DNA of 5,145 nt from Candidatus Gastranaerophilales bacterium (GTDB lineage Bacteria > Cyanobacteriota > Vampirovibrionia > Gastranaerophilales > Gastranaerophilaceae), in contig CAAGQE010000249.1 in NCBI GenBank assembly GCA_900772035.1, positions 1 through 5,145 on the forward strand, read 5' to 3'. Under the pieces are notes generated by a model. That model saw nothing but the letters and a program-made list of their open reading frames with translations, was not told where the DNA came from and did not search any database. Position numbers and translations under genes: made by a program. Positions 1-5,145 of the stretch are shown here, one piece after another. Position 1 is the stretch's first letter, and each line of letters starts with the position of its first letter.

Positions 1-152
1 GCACAATGTTTTTTTAATTCTTTTTTATTATCCGCAGAGAGCGAAATTGCAACAACTTCAATGCCGTTTGTTTGGGCATTTTTTGACCAAATTACGGGAA
101 GCTGTCCGTTGCCTGCGATTAAGCCGATTTTATTATCTAATGTTATTGTCAC
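1..152 (-). CDS. lpxI: UDP-2,3-diacylglucosamine pyrophosphatase LpxI, N-terminal part (runs off left edge)
   Basis: Reading leftward from a GTG codon at 152-150, the first 50 codons encode the hallmark opening of the LpxI (DUF1009) family: KIGLIAGNGQLPV at about residues 8-20, followed by a short helix and the strand GIEVVAISLSA. LpxI hydrolyses UDP-2,3-diacylglucosamine to lipid X plus UMP in lipid A synthesis, at the inner face of the cytoplasmic membrane, in bacteria that lack LpxH. GTG is the only reasonable start. An in-frame TAA lies two codons upstream (158-156), and a good Shine-Dalgarno AGAAGG (164-159) sits six bases before the GTG. A promoter-like sequence lies just upstream, so the gene may be transcribed separately from the ATPase gene ahead of it. 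About 80% of the gene is outside the window, so catalytic residues cannot be checked. The family assignment rests on the N-terminal motif. Confidence 0.85.
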   Translation of the reverse strand, partial: MTITLDNKIGLIAGNGQLPVIWSKNAQTNGIEVVAISLSADNKKELKKHC

Positions 153-173
153 TTTTTACCTTCTTTTGCGACA

Positions 174-202
174 ATTATATTATCAAAAAAAGAAAATAAC
201 AA
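174..202 (-). promoter_or_regulatory. Candidate sigma70-type promoter for lpxI
   Basis: On the minus strand, TTGTTA (202-197, four of six matches to the -35 consensus) is separated by exactly 17 bases from a perfect TATAAT (179-174). The predicted start, near 167, would give a leader of about 15 bases carrying the Shine-Dalgarno of lpxI. The short gap between genes and the position right before lpxI support the call. High AT content makes chance matches possible, so this is inference from sequence alone. Confidence 0.5.
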
Positions 203-216
203 TAGCGCAACTATTG
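185..216 (-). terminator. Weak candidate intrinsic terminator after the R3H/AAA ATPase gene
   Basis: On the minus strand, CAATAG (216-211) and CTATTG (205-200) form a perfect 6-bp stem with a 5-base loop, TTGCG. The stem is followed at once by the U-rich run TTATTTTCTTTTTTT (199-185). It overlaps the TAG stop codon of the ATPase gene (213-211). Only two of the six pairs are G-C, so the stem is weak and termination would probably be partial. It also overlaps the -35 box of the lpxI promoter candidate. Confidence 0.35.
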
Positions 217-1803
217 GTTGTCACCTTTCCCGCTATAAATTATAACGTGTCGGCTATCTCCGTCACCTATGCTTTCGCTCGTTAAATTATTCTGTTCGAC
301 GAGTTCGTGTTGAAGTTTTCTGATTTGTTGGTTTTGAGGTGCAAGTTCAACGTTCTTGCCTGTTTTCAGAACTTCTTCGACAGCCGCGGAAGTTTCGTCG
401 AGGGCTTTTTCTGCCTCGTCACAGTAACCTTGGACTGAGTTTTCAACCGAGGTTATTTTGAGCGCTTCTTTTAAAACCTTCTGAATTTGTGCCATTGAGT
501 TTGAACGGACGTAGTAAATCGGGAGTTTGTAATCGTTTGCGGTACTTAAAATTTTGTTTCCACCCTTAGCATAAGCCTTGTGTGCGATTACGACATCTGC
601 TTCGTCGATTTTTCTTGTAACTTCTGCATGCAAGTCCAGTCGTTCGATTACTTTTTCAATAACCGTACGGCTTACGGCATAAATATAAATTTTCTTAAAG
701 TCTTTAACTTCGTTTACGTATTCTTGTCTCGAAAAGCTGAATTTCAGGCTTTGGTTGACCATATCATTCACTTTTGTATCAAGTTTGTTGACTTCTTCTA
801 TTAAATTTTTTGACGGTTCTTTGTATCCGTCCGAAACGCGTCTGATTTCGGGGCGGATAGGCCATCCTCTAAGGATGTAATCAACCGCTTCCGATGTATT
901 TTTGTATACTGCGAGAGTGTTTCTGTCGATAATTTCGATTACGATATCAAAAGTCGGTTGTTTTTCACGTTCAAGAACGGTTTTTTGAGAGCCTCTGCGT
1001 TTTGCTTCATCATCGCCCAAGGTTACGGAACTTACACCGCCGACCAAGTCCGAGAGGACGGGGTTCTTGATAAGGCTTTCCAAGTTGTTGCCGTGAGCCG
1101 TTGCGATAAGCATAACACCACGTTCGGCAATCGTTCTTGCCGCTTGCGCTTCCGCTTCGGTACCGATTTCGTCGACAACAATGACTTCGGGGGTATGGTT
1201 TTCAACCGCCTCAATCATAATGTCCTTTTGCATTTCGGGCTGAGGAACCTGCATTCTTCTTGCCTTACCGATTGCAGGGTGAGGGGTGTCGCCGTCGCCT
1301 GCGATTTCGTTAGAAGTATCAATGATGATAACCCTTTTGCCGAGTTCATCCGATACAAGTCTTGAAATTTCACGGAGTTTTGTGGTTTTTCCGACCCCGG
1401 GACGACCCAAGAAAAGAATGCTTTTATTTTGCATAACAAAATCTTTAATACATTCAATGGTACCCGTGACAACCCTACCAATACGGCATGTCAGACCGAC
1501 AACCTTTCCTTGACGGTTTCTGATTGCGCTTATTCTGTGCAATGTTCCGGGGATTCCGGAGCGGTTATCGTGCGTAAACGGCTGCAATTTGGACGTTGTA
1601 TGCTCAATATCTTCTTCTGTCACCAATCGGTTGTCAATATACTCCGTTTTGCCGTCGGCGTGACGGATTTCGGGATTTCTTCCTAAGTCCATAACTATTT
1701 CGATGATGTCATCGACTTTTATTTTTGATAAAAAATCTACAATGTCTTTCGGTAAAATTTCAATTAACTTATTAAAGTCGTTATGGAATCTTAGTATATC
1801 CAT
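211..1803 (-). CDS. Ycf45-like AAA ATPase with C-terminal R3H nucleic-acid-binding domain
   Basis: This 530-residue protein resembles the Ycf45 family of cyanobacteria and plastids, whose ATPase core is related to the sporulation protein SpoIIIAA and to secretion ATPases. An N-terminal domain (about 1-115) precedes the P-loop ATPase (about 116-320). The Walker A motif is GRPGVGKTT at 133-141, the Walker B is VIVVDEIG at 207-214, and a conserved ATAHG segment lies at 234-238. Residues 370-450 form a separate alpha/beta segment, ending in the strand and helix YYVRSNSMAQIQKVL. An R3H domain closes the protein: R495 and H499 in RKLQH, then SIGDGDSRHVIIYS, which matches the single-stranded nucleic acid-binding fold. 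The start is firm: GAAAGG lies five bases upstream of the ATG, and an in-frame TGA sits 12 bases upstream. No signal peptide or membrane segment is visible, so it is probably cytoplasmic. The family's biological role is not established; RNA or single-stranded DNA handling is inferred from R3H. All motifs look intact. Confidence 0.85.
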   Translation of the reverse strand: MDILRFHNDFNKLIEILPKDIVDFLSKIKVDDIIEIVMDLGRNPEIRHADGKTEYIDNRLVTEEDIEHTTSKLQPFTHDNRSGIPGTLHRISAIRNRQGKVVGLTCRIGRVVTGTIECIKDFVMQNKSILFLGRPGVGKTTKLREISRLVSDELGKRVIIIDTSNEIAGDGDTPHPAIGKARRMQVPQPEMQKDIMIEAVENHTPEVIVVDEIGTEAEAQAARTIAERGVMLIATAHGNNLESLIKNPVLSDLVGGVSSVTLGDDEAKRRGSQKTVLEREKQPTFDIVIEIIDRNTLAVYKNTSEAVDYILRGWPIRPEIRRVSDGYKEPSKNLIEEVNKLDTKVNDMVNQSLKFSFSRQEYVNEVKDFKKIYIYAVSRTVIEKVIERLDLHAEVTRKIDEADVVIAHKAYAKGGNKILSTANDYKLPIYYVRSNSMAQIQKVLKEALKITSVENSVQGYCDEAEKALDETSAAVEEVLKTGKNVELAPQNQQIRKLQHELVEQNNLTSESIGDGDSRHVIIYSGKGDNQ

Positions 1804-1841
1804 GGGAACCTTTCATAATCACTCGTGCGGTATTTTGTTAA

Positions 1842-1850
1842 ATTATATCA
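1842..1850 (-). promoter_or_regulatory. Candidate extended -10 promoter for the R3H/AAA ATPase gene
   Basis: The minus strand reads TGATATAAT (1850-1842), a perfect TATAAT with the TGn extension. No convincing -35 box is present at 16-18 bases. Instead, the spacer is a T7-C-A7 tract (1865-1851), which could bend DNA. Transcription would begin near 1835, giving a leader of about 32 bases before the ATG at 1803. It lies inside the 95-base gap after the protease gene, so the ATPase could be transcribed alone as well as by read-through. Confidence 0.5.
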
Positions 1851-1898
1851 TTTTTTTGAAAAAAATGCTTTATTATAAAAAAATATCAACCGGTAATA

Positions 1899-3182
1899 TT
1901 ATTTTAATGCTTGTTTTTTGTTTGATTTTATAATTTCGCAGGCTTTTTTCAACTGAACGTCGTTGCCGCTTAATATATCGTAACCGCTGATTGGTACGGG
2001 GTAATCAGGCATCAACGAGCCGTTGACGAAGTCATAATCTCCGCCGAAATTGTATTTTGACGTAGTCAGGTTAATTGCGGTGTTGTTTTGCATCGGAATT
2101 ATTTGTTGTATTGAGTTTTTTCCGTAAGTCGGTTCGCCTACGAGTACCGCTTTATGATTGCTTCTGAGTGCTCCAGCCAAAATTTCCGAAGAACTTGCAG
2201 TTTGTCCGTTAATCAAAATTACTATCGGTTTTTCTGTGACATCCGACGGAATTTGCGCATCTATAACGGTTTTTCTTCCGTCTCTGTACGTGATTGTAAC
2301 GAGATTACCTTTTTCGACAATTTCATCGGCAATGTAAATCGCGTTTAAAAACAGTCCGCCGACATTTCCTCTAAGGTCAATAACGAAGCCTGTTGCGTCT
2401 TTGTGACTGTCTAATATTTTCTTGAAATCTTTCGGTGCTTTTTCGCCCATTAGAGAGAAAATCGAGATGTAGACTATATTATCGGGCAACGTAATCGCGT
2501 CGAGTTTGTAAATACCGAGGTTTCCGCTCACAAGTGATAGGTTTATGATTTTGTTGCCGCGAAGCACTTCGACTTTTGAGAGGTTGCTTCTGCCACGGAT
2601 AAGACGCACGGCGCTGTTGAGTTCCAGCCCTTTCATTTTGTATCCGTCAATGCTCAAAATTATGTCGCCGCGTTTCGGCTCTTTAAAATATGGCGATTCC
2701 TGCGTGACTTTTGCAGATTGAACTATGCCCGAAATCGAATGGAGTTGAACGATTGCGCTGGTTTTATTTCCGAGAATTTTTGTGATAATTTTGGGACGAT
2801 TTTTGTCGCTGTTGTCTCTGATGTATGCGTCTTGAATTTGGAGTTTTTTCTTGTTGAAAAATTCCGAATAATCATCGTTTAAACTTGCCAGCATTGTGTT
2901 TACGGCGACTACAACGTCCTCGTCGGTTTTTATGTGGTTCAGATATCTGTATTTCCATTTTTTCCAGTCTTGGTGGTTCATTGTCGGGTCAATGTAACTC
3001 GCTTCAATGATTCGCCAAGATGAGATAAAGAGGCGCTGCGGTGCGATTTCCTGTACGGCAAGCATTTTTCTGAACTGCTGCGCTTTTTTCCCGTTAAATA
3101 ATTTAAAAGGTGAGAAAAGTATTACAATAATTGCCAAACAGGCAAGAATAAACATTAGATTGTGCAATAATCTTTGAAACAT
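1899..3182 (-). CDS. S41-family C-terminal processing peptidase (Ctp/Prc-like), membrane-anchored
   Basis: This 427-residue protein has the layout of carboxyl-terminal processing proteases, which cleave envelope or secreted proteins outside the cytoplasmic membrane. A hydrophobic segment at about residues 9-25 serves as signal anchor. A helical cap follows, with the family signature LNDDYSEFF (101-109). A PDZ-like domain at about 140-215 includes RGDIILSIDG (171-180) and VRLIRG (192-197). The protease core carries DLRGNVGG (269-276), TASSSEI (328-334) with predicted nucleophile S330, and GEPTYGKNSIQ (349-359) with predicted general base K355 and Q359. The 25-residue Ser-Lys spacing and 4-residue Lys-Gln spacing match characterised family members. 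The ATG at 3182 is preceded directly by an in-frame TAA and by GGTGAT (3191-3186), a Shine-Dalgarno in the downstream register. The usual glycine-rich loop at the start of the PDZ ligand groove is not recognisable, so substrate gating may differ. Its substrate cannot be told from the sequence. Confidence 0.9.
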   Translation of the reverse strand: MFQRLLHNLMFILACLAIIVILFSPFKLFNGKKAQQFRKMLAVQEIAPQRLFISSWRIIEASYIDPTMNHQDWKKWKYRYLNHIKTDEDVVVAVNTMLASLNDDYSEFFNKKKLQIQDAYIRDNSDKNRPKIITKILGNKTSAIVQLHSISGIVQSAKVTQESPYFKEPKRGDIILSIDGYKMKGLELNSAVRLIRGRSNLSKVEVLRGNKIINLSLVSGNLGIYKLDAITLPDNIVYISIFSLMGEKAPKDFKKILDSHKDATGFVIDLRGNVGGLFLNAIYIADEIVEKGNLVTITYRDGRKTVIDAQIPSDVTEKPIVILINGQTASSSEILAGALRSNHKAVLVGEPTYGKNSIQQIIPMQNNTAINLTTSKYNFGGDYDFVNGSLMPDYPVPISGYDILSGNDVQLKKACEIIKSNKKQALK

Positions 3183-3201
3183 TTAATCACCGTTTTTGTT
3201 T

Positions 3202-3210
3202 ATGATATCA
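3202..3210 (-). promoter_or_regulatory. Candidate extended -10 promoter for the S41 protease gene
   Basis: The minus strand reads TGATATCAT (3210-3202), a TGn-extended -10 close to consensus. It sits in the perfect 10-bp palindrome ATGATATCAT (3202-3211). The predicted leader is only about 13 bases, just enough to contain the GGTGAT ribosome-binding site. A perfect TTGACA occurs further upstream on the same strand (3270-3265), but no good -10 follows it at 16-18 bases. The promoter position is therefore uncertain. Confidence 0.3.
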
Positions 3211-3281
3211 TGTTTTTGAGGTATTTTGCCTTTTTGATAAAAAAATTCACAATAGCAGTTTTTCTGTCAAAAAATATTTAT

Positions 3282-3300
3282 GTTCGGTTTTATACTGAAC
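3282..3300. promoter_or_regulatory. Imperfect dyad (GTTC-N11-GAAC) overlapping a candidate -10 box
   Basis: The 19-base stretch GTTCGGTTTTATACTGAAC is an imperfect inverted repeat. The outer GTTC/GAAC arms are perfect and several inner positions are also symmetric. It encloses TATACT (3291-3296), a plausible -10 element for the rightward gene cluster, with the start codon of the 61-codon gene about 40 bases downstream. No strong -35 lies at the right distance, which would fit an activator-dependent or repressed promoter. A chance palindrome is equally possible. Confidence 0.25.
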
Positions 3301-3340
3301 GGATGATAAAAAATTAGCGTTAACATATTAAAATCAGATT

Positions 3341-3526
3341 ATGAACAGCCAAAATGATACAAATAATATAGTTGATATTAAGCCTTATATTAAGGCGACG
3401 CCTTCGGTTGACAAACCTGTAAACGACCGTGCCAAGTATCATTCCAATCCGATTTTTAAAAAATATTTTGTGATTAACGCAAAAAATGACAAGCACAAGT
3501 TTACAATCGCAGATTTGTTTGAATAA
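3341..3526 (+). CDS. Small unrecognised protein (61 aa), first gene of the prmC cluster
   Basis: I do not recognise this 61-residue product. The N-terminal half is polar and rich in Asn, Asp and Pro and looks disordered. The C-terminal half is basic (KYHSNPIFKKYFVINAKNDKHKF) and ends in the hydrophobic-acidic tail TIADLFE. There is no signal peptide, membrane segment or cysteine pair. No clear Shine-Dalgarno precedes the ATG, which is unlike the other genes here and lowers confidence. The main evidence that it is real is organisation: its TAA shares one base with the ATG of the next gene (TAATG at 3524-3528), a classic coupling arrangement, and it opens the same-strand cluster leading to prmC. 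No competing gene covers this stretch on either strand. Confidence 0.55.
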   Translation: MNSQNDTNNIVDIKPYIKATPSVDKPVNDRAKYHSNPIFKKYFVINAKNDKHKFTIADLFE

Positions 3527-4026
3527 TGCAAAAACTTAACTTTTATATTCTTGATAATTTGACCAAAAATCAAAAATCTGCATTCGTTTCCTGTCTTAAA
3601 ATTTTTACCAAAAATTTTTCAACATTGTCATGCAAAGAGATTTGGTACAAATTTTTGGATGAGCAACAATATTTGTTTGAAATTAACCGTCCCGAGTTTC
3701 CGTGGATGGTCGATTTTATTAACGATGAAAGGCTTGAAAAAGATGCTGAAAAGGTCATTTATGATGTCCTGCAAAAGTTAAAATATAAAGAAAAAATGCA
3801 GCCTTTTATAGAAAAACAAAAACTTTTGGCAAAAGAAGCAAGAAGACGTGCAAGCGAATGGCGACAGTCGCACGAAAAACCAACAAAGAAGCAAGTTTCA
3901 TATTATAAGGCGCTTTGTGCGCAAGCAAAGGTTGACGGTGTTGATTTAACAAATAAATCCAAGTTGGATTTAAAAAATATGATTTCCGATTTGCTGAATA
4001 AAAAAGGTGCCAAAGATGAGTTATAA
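3526..4026 (+). CDS. Unrecognised 166-aa basic protein with a C-terminal PTKKQ helical module
   Basis: This is a soluble, lysine-rich protein I cannot assign to a named family. Residues 1-60 are mixed and end in an aromatic-rich stretch, RPEFPWMVDF (55-64). Residues 66-115 are strongly charged and probably one long helix or coiled coil, with the basic cluster KEARRRASEWR (103-113). The last 50 residues, from KPTKKQVSYYKALC (118-131) to LKNMISDLLNKK (149-160), resemble a small helical module of the form 'PTxKQ...L...G...(helix)' seen at the C-termini of assorted uncharacterised bacterial and phage proteins. That resemblance is from memory. There is no Shine-Dalgarno; the ATG overlaps the preceding stop by one base, so translation likely depends on termination-reinitiation. 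Its end overlaps the start of prmC by 11 bases. The tight linkage suggests co-expression with prmC, but a role in translation is only a guess. Confidence 0.8.
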   Translation: MQKLNFYILDNLTKNQKSAFVSCLKIFTKNFSTLSCKEIWYKFLDEQQYLFEINRPEFPWMVDFINDERLEKDAEKVIYDVLQKLKYKEKMQPFIEKQKLLAKEARRRASEWRQSHEKPTKKQVSYYKALCAQAKVDGVDLTNKSKLDLKNMISDLLNKKGAKDEL

Positions 4027-4852
4027 AGATAGTTTCAGAAGTTTGTACAAAAATCTGTCTTTGTCTTTGCATGAAATTGATTCGGAAATTGATTTTGCGA
4101 CGGATATTTTGTTTAACCTTTCTCCAAAAGATTTTTTATTGGGTAAAAGCCTTTCTCAAGAACAGGAGAAGATCCTTAAAAAAATTATTTCCGAGAGGGT
4201 GGAAACGGACAGACCTCTTCAGCAAATTTTGGGTCAGGCATATTTTGCGGGAGATAAGTTTTTTGTATCAAAAGACACCCTTATTCCTCGTCCCGAAACA
4301 GAGTTTATAATTGAGGTTTGCAAAAATAATTTTGATAAAAATCAAGACTTGAAAATCCTTGATATCGGAACAGGTTCGGGCTGCATTGCAATAGAACTTG
4401 CAAAATCATTCCCACAAGCAATGGTTGACGGTGTTGATATCAGCCCTGCTGCGCTTGAGATTGCGCAAAAAAATGCAAAATTCCACAACCTCTCAGGTCG
4501 TGTAAAATTCTTTTCTTCGGATGTCTTTTCAAATGTGACGGGGGCGTTTGACACAATTGTTTCAAATCCGCCTTATATACCGTTTGAAGCGGATAATGTT
4601 CAAAAAAATGTTTCCGATTATGAGCCTCATAGTGCTTTATTTGCTGAAGATAACGGTCTTTTCTTCTATAAAAAAATTATTTCCGAGTTGCCAAAGTACC
4701 TTAAAGATGATGCGTTAGTCGTTTTCGAATGCGGTATTGGACAAGCGGAGTTTATTTCTGACATTTTTTCGGAAAACGGTTTTGTCAATATTCGGTTTAC
4801 AGAGGACTATAACGGCATAAACAGAGTGGTTTCGGCTAATTTCAAAAGATAA
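4016..4852 (+). CDS. prmC: Peptide chain release factor N5-glutamine methyltransferase PrmC
   Basis: PrmC transfers a methyl group from S-adenosylmethionine to the glutamine of the GGQ motif in release factors RF1 and RF2, improving translation termination in the cytoplasm. The 278-residue product is the usual length. An N-terminal helical domain that recognises the release factor (about 1-75) leads to the family motif IPRPETE (90-96). The SAM-binding loop is LDIGTGSGC (115-123), followed by the acidic strand end VDIS (140-143). The catalytic substrate-binding motif NPPY is at 184-187 in the context VSNPPYIP. I chose the ATG at 4016: AAGGTG (4004-4009) lies six bases upstream as Shine-Dalgarno. 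A GTG at 4007 in the same frame would add three residues, but it lies inside that ribosome-binding site. The gene overlaps the 166-codon gene by 11 bases. All expected motifs are intact. Confidence 0.95.
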   Translation: MSYKDSFRSLYKNLSLSLHEIDSEIDFATDILFNLSPKDFLLGKSLSQEQEKILKKIISERVETDRPLQQILGQAYFAGDKFFVSKDTLIPRPETEFIIEVCKNNFDKNQDLKILDIGTGSGCIAIELAKSFPQAMVDGVDISPAALEIAQKNAKFHNLSGRVKFFSSDVFSNVTGAFDTIVSNPPYIPFEADNVQKNVSDYEPHSALFAEDNGLFFYKKIISELPKYLKDDALVVFECGIGQAEFISDIFSENGFVNIRFTEDYNGINRVVSANFKR

Positions 4853-4880
4853 TTTACTTTCAGTTTGGTTATGTTATTAT
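4853..4880 (+). promoter_or_regulatory. Candidate promoter for the reverse rubrerythrin gene
   Basis: TTTACT (4853-4858, four of six matches to the -35 consensus) is followed after 16 bases by TATTAT (4875-4880). The -10 is preceded by TGT, giving an extended -10. The -35 begins at the base right after the prmC stop codon. Transcription would start near 4887 and leave a leader of about 25 bases carrying a strong Shine-Dalgarno. TATTCT at 4880-4885 is an alternative -10. No hairpin terminator separates it from prmC, so read-through is also possible. Confidence 0.45.
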
Positions 4881-4911
4881 ATTCTGAGCAGAAAACAGAA
4901 AGGATATTAAC

Positions 4912-5145
4912 ATGGCAAAATTTGTATGTACGGTTTGCGGTTACGTTCACGAAGGCGATTCCGCTCCCGAAAAATGCCCGATTTGCGGTGTATCATCAGA
5001 TAAATTCAAAAAGGTAGAAAACAATGAAAACTCTTGGGCGGCAGAACACGTTGTCGGTATTGCAAAGGGCGTTGATGCAGAAGTTTTGAAAGGTTTGAAT
5101 GACCATTTCACAGGCGAATGCACCGAAGTCGGTATGTACCTCGCA
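4912..5145 (+). CDS. Reverse rubrerythrin (N-terminal rubredoxin-like domain), incomplete at right edge
   Basis: The 78 visible codons begin with a rubredoxin-like iron-binding domain: C6-x2-C9 in [13 protein letters not shown] and C22-x2-C25 in EKCPICG. A linker (about 33-41) leads to the first helix of a ferritin-like diiron domain, [13 protein letters not shown] (42-54), and then [13 protein letters not shown] (66-78), whose glutamates E69 and E72 are candidate diiron-site ligands. Classical rubrerythrins carry the rubredoxin domain at the C-terminus. This reversed order matches the 'reverse rubrerythrins' of anaerobes such as clostridia, which reduce hydrogen peroxide (and oxygen) in the cytoplasm with electrons from NAD(P)H-linked reductases. 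The start is clear: AAAGGA (4899-4904) lies seven bases before the ATG. The remaining helices and the second set of metal ligands lie beyond the window. Confidence 0.9.
   Translation, partial: MAKFVCTVCGYVHEGDSAPEKCPICGVSSDKFKKVENNENSWAAEHVVGIAKGVDAEVLKGLNDHFTGECTEVGMYLA

Noticed and set aside
61..285. A 74-codon plus-strand open frame at the left edge
   Set aside because: It is antisense to the LpxI N-terminus and the intergenic promoter region, and its translation is low-complexity hydrophobic with no motif.
958..1365. A 135-codon open frame on the plus strand
   Set aside because: It lies entirely antisense to the ATPase core, including the Walker motifs. Its translation has no recognisable domain, and the opposite strand encodes an intact conserved protein.
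1779..1814. Short overlapping upstream ORF (ATG AAA GGT ...) across the ATPase start codon
   Set aside because: It has only eleven codons and no ribosome-binding site, and its codons coincide with the ATPase gene's own Shine-Dalgarno. It looks like chance.
1882..1900. Hairpin after the protease gene (minus strand AATATTA/TGATATT stem, loop CCGGT, then Ts) as a terminator
   Set aside because: The stem has only A-U and one G-U pair, so it is too weak to call an intrinsic terminator.
3108..3155. Possible lipobox in the protease signal anchor (ILAC, Cys15)
   Set aside because: The cysteine sits in the middle of the hydrophobic stretch rather than at its end, and Leu at -2 is not typical. A signal anchor fits better.
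4007..4015. GTG at 4007 as the start of prmC
   Set aside because: The GTG is part of the AAGGTG Shine-Dalgarno that fits the ATG at 4016, and no good ribosome-binding site precedes the GTG.

Overview
The window is AT-rich DNA from a bacterium that appears to be anaerobic and to have an outer membrane. Three kinds of evidence support this. At the left edge is the start of lpxI, a lipid A gene found only in organisms with a Gram-negative outer membrane. In the middle is a Ycf45-type AAA ATPase with a C-terminal R3H domain, a family known mainly from cyanobacteria and plastids. At the right edge is a 'reverse' rubrerythrin (rubredoxin domain first), typical of obligate anaerobes. Together these fit a non-photosynthetic relative of cyanobacteria (Melainabacteria/Vampirovibrionia, e.g. 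Gastranaerophilales). That placement is an inference from gene content, not a phylogeny.

Layout: a divergent intergenic region at about 3183-3340 splits the window in two. Leftward (minus strand) lie an S41 C-terminal processing protease (1899-3182), the Ycf45-like R3H/AAA ATPase (211-1803) and the first 50 codons of lpxI (1-152, running off the window). Each has a candidate promoter immediately upstream. A small AU-rich hairpin with a U-tract overlaps the end of the ATPase gene and the -35 region of the lpxI promoter.

Rightward (plus strand) lies a tight cluster: an unrecognised 61-codon gene (3341-3526), an unrecognised 166-codon gene (3526-4026) sharing one base with it, and prmC (4016-4852), which overlaps the second gene by 11 bases. 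This looks like one translationally coupled transcript. A reverse rubrerythrin gene (4912 to the window end, incomplete) follows with its own promoter and a strong Shine-Dalgarno.

Functionally the window is mostly housekeeping: envelope proteolysis, lipid A synthesis, release-factor methylation, peroxide defence, and a conserved nucleotide-binding protein of unclear role. There is no sign of mobile elements, CRISPR arrays, tRNA/rRNA genes or a defence island. The least explained parts are the two small genes coupled to prmC and the cellular role of the R3H/AAA protein. I did not find a clear-cut new system.
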